Assembly: GCA_048013815.1 (NCBI GenBank)
Contig: CM106585.1
Span: 11,594,001 to 11,658,000, forward strand
From: Setoptus koraiensis
Taxonomy: Eukaryota > Arthropoda
Direction of reading: 5' to 3'
DNA length: 64,000 bases
Part shown: positions 44,198 to 52,979 of the stretch, in pieces
Numbering within the stretch: position 1 is the stretch's first letter
Layout of the letters: every line of letters starts with the position of its first letter
The notes under the pieces: model-generated
What the model was told of the DNA's origin: nothing
Database searches by the model: none
What the model saw: the letters and a program-made list of their open reading frames with translations, nothing else
Translations under genes and position numbers: made by a program

Positions 44198-45100
44198 ATG
44201 TCAGAAATGGCGCGACCTAGAAATTTTAAGGGATCAGACGGACGGTATTCAAGCAAGAGCAAGTACAGCAAATCGGGCAGAAACAACGACGGCTCAGATA
44301 GGCACCATAATCACGATAGGCACCATGGATCGTCTAGCCACGACGACCACAGAGAGAATCGCGATTTTCGCGATCTCAAACCATTACTAGTGGTGGACCC
44401 TGGACCTAGTGGCCTTCTTAATTCGGATCCCACTACTTATCGTTACAGATACAGCAGCAGTAGCAGGGTGAATGCAAACAATTATTACCGACACAACAGA
44501 TTCCGAATGCTTAATGGTAGCCCATTAGGCAGATTGCGCTCCATGGACAGCACAGATTCAGGCGATGGTATTGTGGCGGGAACAAGCATCGGTACGTCTC
44601 CAATCACAGAACTTCCAACAACACCAACAGCAAGTTGCCCGACAACAACACCAACTGCATCGGCACCAACAACAGAACCTTCGGCACCGCCAATAGAATT
44701 GGCCTCGCCCACACATTCTGTAGATTCGACATCGACAAAAGTTATCTCACCCAGCGATACCATTGACCTACCGCCAACTTATGATGATGTAATGAGCGGC
44801 GCCCATCTACGCTCCACCACCACCACCACTACCACCACCAGACAATTACCATCCGCTCCCAAAAATCATTCTAACTCAACGCCGGACATCTCATCAGACC
44901 TACGCGATGGCGGTCACCATAGTGGCTCGTTGAACGAACGAGTATCGGAAGAGGACGAGGCTGATAATGAGGCCGACGGAGATAACTCTAATGATCCTAG
45001 AAGAAGAAGAAAAAAGAATAAATGCAAGAGAACGGCAGCATCGAAAATAAAGAAAGGCCTAGCGAATATTGCTTTCTTCTTGATACAAATCTTAGATTAG
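44198..45100 (+). CDS. Unassigned low-complexity protein with a PPxY motif
   Basis: A single open frame of 300 residues whose family I do not recognise. The N-terminus is basic and Ser/His/Arg-rich (SKSKYSKSGRNNDGSDR, HDRHHGSSSHDDHRENR). The middle (about 130-200) is Thr/Pro/Ser-rich like a mucin-type or disordered linker. LPPTYDDVM at about residue 193 is a clean PPxY motif of the kind bound by WW domains of Nedd4-type ligases. A (ACC)n run codes Thr repeats. The C-terminus is acidic, then strongly basic (RRRRKKNKCKRTAASKIKKG), and ends with a short hydrophobic stretch (LANIAFFLIQILD) that could associate with membrane. A TTTCAG at about 44160 may be the acceptor of a 5' UTR intron. Codon use and composition support a real gene; function is unknown. 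Confidence 0.6.
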   Translation: MSEMARPRNFKGSDGRYSSKSKYSKSGRNNDGSDRHHNHDRHHGSSSHDDHRENRDFRDLKPLLVVDPGPSGLLNSDPTTYRYRYSSSSRVNANNYYRHNRFRMLNGSPLGRLRSMDSTDSGDGIVAGTSIGTSPITELPTTPTASCPTTTPTASAPTTEPSAPPIELASPTHSVDSTSTKVISPSDTIDLPPTYDDVMSGAHLRSTTTTTTTTRQLPSAPKNHSNSTPDISSDLRDGGHHSGSLNERVSEEDEADNEADGDNSNDPRRRRKKNKCKRTAASKIKKGLANIAFFLIQILD

Positions 45101-45240
45101 TCATCACCATAATCATCATTGTTTGTTATCATTAAATAATTATTATTAAATGTATATGTAATGTAACCATTCTGGAAATTTGACATGCAATCCAAACAAT
45201 TTATATTAAATCATACACCTAAACATATAAGCATCAAAAA
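45101..45240. terminator. Convergent 3' ends of the PPxY gene and the SURF6-like gene
   Basis: A 140-bp AT-rich spacer between two convergent stops. It contains two ATTAAA-type signals on the + strand (about 45133 and 45146). Confidence 0.35.
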
Positions 45241-45525
45241 TCAATCGCGGCTTTCTTTCTTCACTTTATAGGTTTTGACCTCTGCGTGCTTCTTTGCTTC
45301 GTTCTTGACTTTTGGTTTGATGAGCATCCTACTTTTTGAGTTTTTCTTTTTGTTCAATCTTTTATATGGGTCGTTGAAAACTATATCATCTGAGGCCAGA
45401 TCAAATTTGTTGAAAATGACTCTATCTTGTTTGTGAAAAGGAGCGAGCAATTCGGTTATGTAAGCGTCTTTTTCCTTCAGTCTAGCCATGATGTCTGACG
45501 AGGACGGTTTGCTGTTGGTAGCCAT
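45241..45525 (-). CDS. SURF6 N-terminal-like small protein (partial paralogue)
   Basis: A 94-residue basic protein. Residues 14-62 (LKEKDAYITELLAPF, VIFNKFDLASDDIVFNDP, KKKNSKS) align with the first 47 residues of the SURF6-like protein at 40476-40940 (KDA, LAPF, IFN, DD, DP and KKNS shared), with one two-residue gap. LKEKDAYI also recalls the LLAKDAYL start of vertebrate SURF6. The C-terminal SURF6 domain is absent; the protein ends in Lys-rich sequence. It is either a truncated duplicate that kept an open frame or an independent short nucleolar protein that shares this module. The frame is intact and uninterrupted. Confidence 0.6.
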   Translation of the reverse strand: MATNSKPSSSDIMARLKEKDAYITELLAPFHKQDRVIFNKFDLASDDIVFNDPYKRLNKKKNSKSRMLIKPKVKNEAKKHAEVKTYKVKKESRD

Positions 45526-46102
45526 GATAGTCGATGAGGTTAGAATTGCAAACTATCTTTACTAATATTTAAAGGTACGCTGAGGTCCACTCACAAATGC
45601 GAACGTTATCCAAATGGTCACGTTTTCATCCTTCAACTTGTTTATTCGGCGGCGATTTTAAAATCGTAAGAGTTTTCCCCTCCCACTTCACAACATTTTC
45701 TCCCTGGGGAGAAAGGAGATCGTGTGGGAGCTGTAGTGTACCTGCATCATTGGGCGAAAATGCAAGTGGCTAGAGAGTGGAAACGACCACACCAAACTAT
45801 TTTGGAATTCCATTACATGGTACATGCATTAACTTTCGCACCTGGGTGAACCCTACTGTATCATCAATAACAGAACGTCCCGTTGCGTCATACTGCTATT
45901 CATGCAATCAACGCCTGAATTGATTCATTTCAGATAACTTCGGAGGAGGAAGTGCAAATTCCAGCGATGCCAATGAATTTGCATTGATTATACACTATTC
46001 CTTTGCGACATATTTATTCCGGCCGATGCCATAATCAAATCGAAAACTATATAATATTGACGAATATCCACTAAGTGGTCTCCATATCCTAACCGACTAA
46101 AC
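45526..46102. promoter_or_regulatory. Divergent promoter region, SURF6-like (-) and Ly6 (+)
   Basis: 577 bp between divergent start codons. AT-rich, with no repeats and no open frame of note. It should contain both promoters. Confidence 0.4.
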
Positions 46103-46965
46103 ATGGCACACACGATCTACCTGTTGTTGTTGATAATTGTTCCGCCAATGATATCCAGCTCAGGTAAATATGATGATAAGCACGACTCGGTCAGTATAAC
46201 TAGACTGACACCATGAGTTAAATAGTAAAACAATATAGTTTCCCATACAAATTTCTCCGCATTTCCTCGCTATCTAACATCAATCAGTGTTCGCCATAAA
46301 ATGCTGGACCTGCCAATCAAATGTGGACCCTAAATGCGCTGATCCATTCGACAATACCACTCTGCCCATCACAGATTGTGACGCCTATCCTAGAGATGAT
46401 TTAGGTATGGGTCTTATTGTATATTTCTGGCACATTTTCCACCTTCATCCAGTCGGTCGCCACTAACCTACTCTACTACTATCATTTGTTTTTTACCGAT
46501 AATAGGATTCCAAGACGCTTATGAAGCGGTCCAAGGCAAAGAACATTTCTCCAGGACTTCGGAGCACCTGAGAATCTCTCGGAAGCCAATGTTCTGCAGA
46601 AAGATCAGACAAAAGGTCAAGGGAAACTGGAGAACGATAAGAGACTGCGCCTATCTTGGTGACATTCGAGAAAACAATGGCGACGAAAACAATTGTGTCA
46701 TGAGACAAGGTAAACTTCTCAAGTGACTCCATGCAATTCTATTCATTACCTCTATCTGTGCGCATATTTTAACCAATGTTTTTCATTACTTTTACTCTAA
46801 TTGATTCATGCAGGAATTCATGACACATTTATGGAAAGTTGTCTGTGCAGAAGTAAGGATCTTTGCAACTCCGGACCCATCATCAGTCCATACAACTGTA
46901 TGACACTAACCATCGTGTTACTTGTGGCGTTCGGGTCAATCAAAAATTTCTTAATCGATCATTAA
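46103..46965 (+). CDS. qvr: Quiver/sleepless-type Ly6/uPAR protein, GPI-anchored
   Basis: A small secreted three-finger protein of the family that modulates K+ channels and nicotinic receptors in neurons. Four exons, 46103-46163, 46288-46404, 46506-46709 and 46814-46965, all with GT-AG ends, join to 177 residues. The signal peptide is MAHTIYLLLLIIVPPMISSSG. The mature chain starts FAIKCWTCQSNVDPKCADPF, matching the family's xxCYxCxSxxDPxCxDPF opening, then TLPITDC, KPMFCRKIRQKVKGNWRTIRDC, ENNCVMR and the terminal CLCRSKDLCNSG (Ly6 CCxxDxCN box). A C-terminal hydrophobic stretch (MTLTIVLLVAFGSI) after a Ser/Asn-containing spacer fits a GPI-anchor signal. The exact orthologue within the insect/mite Ly6 family is uncertain. 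The gene lies 3 kb upstream of an nAChR alpha gene. Confidence 0.88.
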
Positions 46966-47247
46966 TATAAATAATAATATGCATCAAGATTGGAATGCAA
47001 TTATTACGTGAGCTGCATCTTTGTGAAGCAGTCTATTGCCGAGTTTATGGCCACTGGGCCAACTTTGATATTTTTAGGTGGCCTCCTAACTTGATTTATA
47101 TTGGCTAACTTCTTATCTAGGATAGCTGTGTGGGCCTATCGACGAATCCAGACGAAATGCGTAATGTTTTTAGGGATGATGAGAATTTTTGAAAATTTTG
47201 AATTAGATATCGAATTACTTCGTCGCGAGTGAGAATGTTTTAGTTGT
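46966..47247. other. Convergent spacer after the Ly6 gene
   Basis: AT-rich sequence holding the Ly6 3' UTR and possibly the second exon or 3' UTR of the basic protein gene on the minus strand. No clear exon could be fixed. Confidence 0.3.
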
Positions 47248-47469
47248 TCAGTATTCGTACAATCGTCTAGTATCAGATAGACGTACCTTGGCTTTCTTGT
47301 TTGATTTTTTGCCACCAGCCCTCAGGTGTCTCCTGTTGATTTTCTCCTCCAATTTCTTTGCTAGTTCTCTTTGAGCTCTTCCTTTCTTGAACACTTCCTC
47401 TACTTGTTTCTTCCTAATCTGTTTTGGTTTCTTAAATTTGTTGTTTTTGTGTTTAGCTCCCTTACCCAT
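47248..47469 (-). CDS. Small Lys/Arg-rich protein, unassigned
   Basis: The frame from MGKGAKHKNNKFKKPKQIR reads 73 codons. It is rich in Lys/Arg with a helical middle (VEEVFKKGRAQRELAKKLEEK), typical of small nucleolar ribosome-assembly factors, but I cannot name the family. After GGKKSNKKAK the DNA reads AAG|GTACGT, a good splice donor (intron would start near 47287), so the last 12 codons may be intron and the true C-terminus may lie in a downstream exon I could not locate. It is divergent from MRPL4, 279 bp between start codons. Confidence 0.55.
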   Translation of the reverse strand: MGKGAKHKNNKFKKPKQIRKKQVEEVFKKGRAQRELAKKLEEKINRRHLRAGGKKSNKKAKVRLSDTRRLYEY

Positions 47470-47569
47470 TTTATCAATTGTAAAATTTATTATATACTAC
47501 TAATGGACAATTGTAGCTTCAAGCCGAAATATTAATATAACTAAATGAGTTTAAGACAACATCTACGAT

Positions 47570-47748
47570 ACTTCCATGTGGCACATTTAATGGCACGTTT
47601 TTTTTTGAAGGCACACGATGTTTTCCAATCATGTGTTCATGTTTAGTGCAGCGTTGACTGAACTCACGCGTTGCTACTGAAGAGTTGGCGAATCAATATG
47701 AAATCCCGAATATCCTCCATCTAAAATAAGGTAATCTGTACTCATCCG
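47570..47748 (+). promoter_or_regulatory. MRPL4 promoter/leader, source-like copy of the DnaJ upstream region
   Basis: The region upstream of the MRPL4 ATG shares an ordered series of words with the DnaJ upstream region at about 41030-41185 (GCACGTTTTT, AATCATGTGTT, CTCACGCGTT, GAATCAATA, TCCCGAAT/TCCCAAAT, ATCTAA). Similarity runs straight into the homologous coding segments. Confidence 0.6.
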
Positions 47749-48525
47749 ATGTCTACAATTTTCTTGACACACATCAGGAGTTGCTCCACAGTTGTGGGTC
47801 AGCGACAACTCAAATTTACACATTTATTCAACCCCAAACTAACGCCACCCAAACAAGCATGGGTTGAGGAGTTCAGCTTGAACCAGAAAGAAAAGGTTGG
47901 AATTGTAGACCTTCATCCATGCATTTTTGGCGTCTATCCAAGGCCTGACCGGGTTTCCGAGGTCATAAATTGGCAGAAAGAATATCGCAAGATCAACTTT
48001 ATCTCAATGCCAACTAGAAATGAATTACCTGGTGGAACTAAGAGGCCGTGGCCGCAGAAGGGAACTGGACGAGCTCGTCACAAGAGCGTCAATTCCCCTC
48101 TTTGGTACAAAGGAGGTTGGGCTAGAGGGCCGAGAGGACCGGAAACTAATTTTAGAATGTTAGCAAATCACAGACTCACTAATGCTATGGCATCGATGTT
48201 GACAATCAAATTGGCACAAGACGACCTTGTTATTGTAAGATCAATCAAAGATTTCGAGTCACAAGATGAAAAACGTCTCGAGGAACTGATCGAGGATAGA
48301 AATTGGGGCCCAAGCGTTCTCATAGTAGACAAATGTGATATATTTCCGGAAAACATCTCCGTTGCATCAGAGAATATAAGGCACATCAATCTTATGCCAA
48401 CATTCGGACTGAATGTATTATCTATGGCAAAACATGAAAAACTCATATTAACGTTAGATGCTTTGGAGGACATAGAAGACAAGCTACTCTTCCAATTGAT
48501 GAGAGTCAATCTGAATGAGAGATGA
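47749..48525 (+). CDS. MRPL4: Mitochondrial ribosomal protein uL4m (MRPL4)
   Basis: A component of the mitochondrial large ribosomal subunit that lines the peptide exit tunnel. The single exon encodes 258 residues. KQAWVEEF, GIVDLHPCIFGVYPRPD and INWQKEYRKINF match the N-terminal region of animal uL4m. The conserved core follows: KRPWPQKGTGRARH (extended loop), SPLWYKGGWARGPRGP, LTIKLAQDDL, and LNVLSMAKHEKLILTLDALE near the end. The first 40 residues (MSTIFLTHIRSCSTVV...) are a likely mitochondrial presequence. Residues 1 to about 67 are duplicated at the start of the DnaJ gene at 41186. UQCRB lies convergently downstream. Confidence 0.95.
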   Translation: MSTIFLTHIRSCSTVVGQRQLKFTHLFNPKLTPPKQAWVEEFSLNQKEKVGIVDLHPCIFGVYPRPDRVSEVINWQKEYRKINFISMPTRNELPGGTKRPWPQKGTGRARHKSVNSPLWYKGGWARGPRGPETNFRMLANHRLTNAMASMLTIKLAQDDLVIVRSIKDFESQDEKRLEELIEDRNWGPSVLIVDKCDIFPENISVASENIRHINLMPTFGLNVLSMAKHEKLILTLDALEDIEDKLLFQLMRVNLNER

Positions 48526-48696
48526 AGGAAGCTGTAGTAAGATATATAGATTAGTTATTCTTTTTTTACCTAATATCTATACTCCATAACATCGAACAAG
48601 CTGCAGCGAAAATGTCTCTAGAAATACAGTTGTGTGGTTCTTCAATAGATCATACACACACAGTATACATATTACACAAGATAGTATCAATCTCAA

Positions 48697-49169
48697 TTAG
48701 TGTGCGTTTGCAGCCTCCCATTCCTCTTTCTCTTTCATCTCTTGATTAATCTGCTCTAAGTAGGGCTGCAAATATCTCCCTTTGGTCATGTCCTCCTCGT
48801 AAGTGACCCATTGATCTTCGGGTAAGATATCTTTTTGGATTTTCAGTTGTGTAGCTCTTATACCACGATAGCAGCGTTCATCATGAAGCTCCGGTTGGTC
48901 AATCATGAGGCGTCTGTAGGCCTCTGCAACTAATGGTTTGATAGTGTTGTTGCATCCTCCAATAAGATCATCGTGGTAAAGACCGTACTTGTTGTAGGCG
49001 TTCTGCTTGAATATCAATCTGCTGAAATATTCAGAGTCTAAAAAGAGGAAAAAATTCGAAAAAATGATGTTAAAATATCAAGGACAAGGTTGGAGGACAA
49101 TCCATGTTGCTGCTGGTGTAGATACAATTACTTACTCTTAGCCAATAAGCGGGGTATGAGATAGGCCAT
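48697..49169 (-). CDS. UQCRB: Cytochrome b-c1 complex subunit 7 (UQCRB)
   Basis: A small matrix-side subunit of respiratory complex III. Two exons, 49169-49136 and 49037-48697, with GTAAGT/TTTTAG ends and a 98-nt intron, give 124 residues. The start is MAYLIPRLLAKN. The family core is clear: NKYGLYHDDLI (family N-K-xG-L-xx-DD), VAEAYRRLMIDQPELHDERCYR, LKIQKDILPEDQWVTYEED and RYLQPYLEQINQEMKEKEEW. Length fits the family (about 110-125). It is convergent with MRPL4 (171 bp between stops). Confidence 0.94.
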
Positions 49170-49371
49170 CTTAAATTTGTAGCTCTTTCCAAATTAAAAT
49201 TTGATGTGCCTGAGGATGATTCTCTATTAATTAAATGAATACAATGTAATGGTTATTCTCCGATTTTTGAAATCTTTTATAGAGATTAGTGCTTGTCGTA
49301 CAATAACAATGTGCGAGTTTTTGTGCCCTCAGTCTGTGCCAGAAATCTGTGCTGTGCTTTGCTCTGCAGCT
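49170..49371. other. UQCRB upstream sequence adjoining the scaffold gap
   Basis: Promoter-side sequence of UQCRB, cut by the gap. Nothing else is recognised. Confidence 0.4.
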
Positions 49372-49871
49372 NNNNNNNNNNNNNNNNNNNNNNNNNNNNN
49401 NNNNNNNNNNNNNNNNNNNNNNNNNNNNNNNNNNNNNNNNNNNNNNNNNNNNNNNNNNNNNNNNNNNNNNNNNNNNNNNNNNNNNNNNNNNNNNNNNNNN
49501 NNNNNNNNNNNNNNNNNNNNNNNNNNNNNNNNNNNNNNNNNNNNNNNNNNNNNNNNNNNNNNNNNNNNNNNNNNNNNNNNNNNNNNNNNNNNNNNNNNNN
49601 NNNNNNNNNNNNNNNNNNNNNNNNNNNNNNNNNNNNNNNNNNNNNNNNNNNNNNNNNNNNNNNNNNNNNNNNNNNNNNNNNNNNNNNNNNNNNNNNNNNN
49701 NNNNNNNNNNNNNNNNNNNNNNNNNNNNNNNNNNNNNNNNNNNNNNNNNNNNNNNNNNNNNNNNNNNNNNNNNNNNNNNNNNNNNNNNNNNNNNNNNNNN
49801 NNNNNNNNNNNNNNNNNNNNNNNNNNNNNNNNNNNNNNNNNNNNNNNNNNNNNNNNNNNNNNNNNNNNNNN
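49372..49871. other. Assembly gap of exactly 500 N
   Basis: 500 consecutive N mark a scaffold join of nominal, not measured, size. Apparent open frames that run through it are artefacts. Sequence order and distance across it (UQCRB side to nAChR side) depend on scaffolding. Confidence 0.99.
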
Positions 49872-50028
49872 TCGGCTTATCCTGCAGTCCTGCGGAGCCT
49901 CAATAAACTAACCCAATAACGAGTGGGTTAGCTATTGGTTAGCATCAATTTAATGGCTCGGTTACTAGAAAAAAATTGTTTATTTATAATGGTTAGTAAT
50001 TGCCAGCGGGCAGTGCACAACATTCAAC

Positions 50029-52979
50029 ATGCTGCTATGGATGCTTTACTTGATCGCCAATATCCTCGCTCAACCGGCCGAGGCCAACAACGACGCAAAG
50101 CGTCTCTACGAGGACCTAATGACGTCATACAATAGATTCGTGCGGCCAGTTGGAAACAATAGCGATGTTCTGGTGCTTAAAATGGGCATCAAATTGTCCC
50201 AGCTAATCGATGTGGTCAGTAGGCAAATTTTGCAATTACCAATTCACTTATCTAACTTTACCGGGCTCAACATTAACCATTTGCATGCCCAACACACAGA
50301 ATCTCCGCTATCAAATGATGACCACCATTGTCTGGGTGGAACAAGAGTGGACAGATTACAAGCTCAAGTGGGACCCAGATGAGTATGGCGGTCTAACCAA
50401 GGTGAGTTCATCTTTTCCGTTGTTATCACTATTATCTTGCATCAATAGTTGTTCGACCATATTGTAATAGTATCTTCACGCCTATTGGTTTATGTTTTGT
50501 TTTGATGCGGTGTATGCGTAGCTCCATGTACCCGCCGACAATATCTGGTTGCCTGATTTGGTGTTGTACAATAAGTAAGTTGATTATTGCGTAACTATTT
50601 CATTTTCGATTAATCAATTCAACATTCAATCCACACACATCATCAATTAATCATCAACGCACCTTTTTGTCATACACGTAGTGCCGATGGTCAGTACGAG
50701 GTCACTATTCTAACTAAGGCTACTTTGCATCATGACGGGCGCGTCATTTGGAAACCCCCGGCAGTTTACAAAAGCTCTTGCCACATTGATGTATCGTATT
50801 TTCCCTTCGATCAGCAGAATTGCATACTCAAATTCGGGTAAGTAATAAGCGATATTCTATAGCTTCATCTGATAAAACAGTTGTATATTATTATATCATA
50901 TGTGTTTTGTCTAACTGAATGTAATCGTAGCACTTGGACATGGACAGGCAACCAGGTAGGTGAACTAAACTCCGATTTGATTTGTTGGTCAATTTCATTT
51001 GTCGTTTTAGAGAAAGTTTTTAATAGTAGTCGGATTGTTTTTATTCCGATTCACCTCCTCATATGTGGTGTTAAAACAATCCAAACGACGTGACACAGAT
51101 CGATCTACGACACATCAACCAACCCGACACAAATTCATCTAACTACTCCGATGTCATCGAAATTGGCATAGATCTAAGTGAGTTTCTATTGAGCGTCGAA
51201 TGGGATGTCATGGCGGTGCCAGCCACCAGAAAAGAGAAGTCCTACACTTGTTGCTTGGGTGCATTTACAGGTGAGTTCATGATTAGCAATCAAGCATTTT
51301 TTATCGATCACTTGTCATTTGTGAAGCCCTTAAGTTCGACCATGAATTGACTCTTAAATTATCATCTCGAATATTGTGTTATCTAATCGTATTGTTGGGA
51401 TGGAAACTCGCGTCATCAATCAGACATAACTTTCAATATATTATTGAGGAGGAAAACTCTTTTCTACACGGTCAATCTCATTATACCGTGCATCGTCATG
51501 TCCTTACTATCTATTCTGGTGTTCTATCTCCCATCTGACAGTAACGAGAAGGTGAGTTGTGTATAATGAAAAGTTTTACGTGTCACCGTCTAGCAACATC
51601 TCAACTCATTTGCACGAGCTAATACAATCAATTCACTAATTGCATCATTATTCCATCTCATCCTTTGTATATCATTCGAACAACATAATATGACAGATCT
51701 CGCTGAGTATTTCTATTGTGGTCTCGGTTGACGTGTTTCTTTTGTGTCTTATTGAGATCATACCGCCTACCTCATTTACTGTGCCTTTGCTTGGCCAGTA
51801 TTTACTATTCACGTTATTCTTGGTTACACTATCGGTGGGCGCAACAATATTTGTTCTCAATATAAGCTTTCGGACCTCTTCCACGCACAAAATGTCACGA
51901 TTCGAAAGGTGGTTTTATATGAAGGTACTGCCAATTATATCGTTGATGGGCCAGAGGGACAACGATCAAAAAATCGAAGAGATGAGCTCGATGAAGCTGA
52001 AAACATGCGACCAATGTCACAAGGGTGGCCGTACTAACTCTTTGGCCAGACGCCATAGGCACCACCGTCACGAAAATCACCAGCAACAGCAATTGAAATT
52101 AGTTAGATGCACCAATTGTCATACGTTAAGAGACAATCATCGGCAATCCAACAGGCATGATTATTTTTCTAATAGGCCGCAACAGCAAATATTGAGAAAC
52201 AACACTGATGCCGAAGATGAGGGCTACCACGAGGCCACTTGGAATCAATCAGACAATCACAATTGGCAAACAAAGCCCAGTCTTAGTAGTAGTACTAATA
52301 ATTTTATATGCCGTTGTTATGATTCACAACACAATAGTTGCCACAACAACGGCCATCGTCAATCTTCGACAAACAACCGGACCCCTTTGTACAGAAACAC
52401 TTGTCAATTGATTTGTGATTTGCCACTGAAGTGTCCCTGTGAAAGATGTGACACTAATCACGAAGTTTGTTGTGGTCAAATGAGAAAGGATATGCGCAGA
52501 AAAGACGATCGATATCGCGAGTCGAGCGCCGAGCCTCAGATTGAAACTATTTTAGAATGCGATCATGACAACTATCCTACAGAGGAGATATCATTGTGCG
52601 GCCATCAAACAGAAGTGGCCAATGCCTTTTTGAGTCTGGATTTTGTTGCGAAGCGCATGGAAAATAGAGAAAACTATAACAAGGTACGAAAATTAAACAA
52701 TCCAATCTCAATATCTTAATCAATTTCAATTCAAAACTTACTATTATTTATCTTTCTCATTCTTTTCAATCCCTTCATCATGCTCAGGTGGAAGAGCACT
52801 GGAGATATGTTGCCACTATGATTGATCGTTTCTTCCTAATGGTATTTAGTGTAGTTTGTGTCGCTGGCACAGCATTTCTAGTTTTCCAGGCCCCTGGTCT
52901 CTACGACACCAATCAACCTATTGATACAAAACTAAGCAAGATGGGCCCAAAAATCAGGCCTCAGATTTTTCTCTCATAA
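50029..52979 (+). CDS. nAChRalpha: Nicotinic acetylcholine receptor alpha-type subunit, divergent
   Basis: A pentameric ligand-gated cation channel subunit of the plasma membrane. Nine exons (50029-50214, 50300-50401, 50522-50574, 50682-50837, 50931-50955, 51099-51270, 51424-51551, 51697-52683, 52788-52979) join in phase to 666 residues. The signal peptide is [19 protein letters not shown]. The ligand domain has [51 protein letters not shown] (loop A), a 13-residue Cys-loop ([15 protein letters not shown]) and WTWTG (loop B). The vicinal Cys pair SYTCC marks an alpha subunit. M1 ([21 protein letters not shown]), M2 ([20 protein letters not shown]), M3 and M4 ([19 protein letters not shown]) are present. 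M2 lacks the usual 9' Leu (Val) and has Asp at 12'. The M3-M4 loop of about 260 residues is Cys/His-rich. Exon 5 is a 25-nt microexon. The canonical EPYPDI after loop C is replaced by LGAFTGDI. Confidence 0.9.

Noticed and set aside
49249-49919. Three long open frames across the N run
   Set aside because: They exist only because N codons contain no stops; artefact of the assembly gap.
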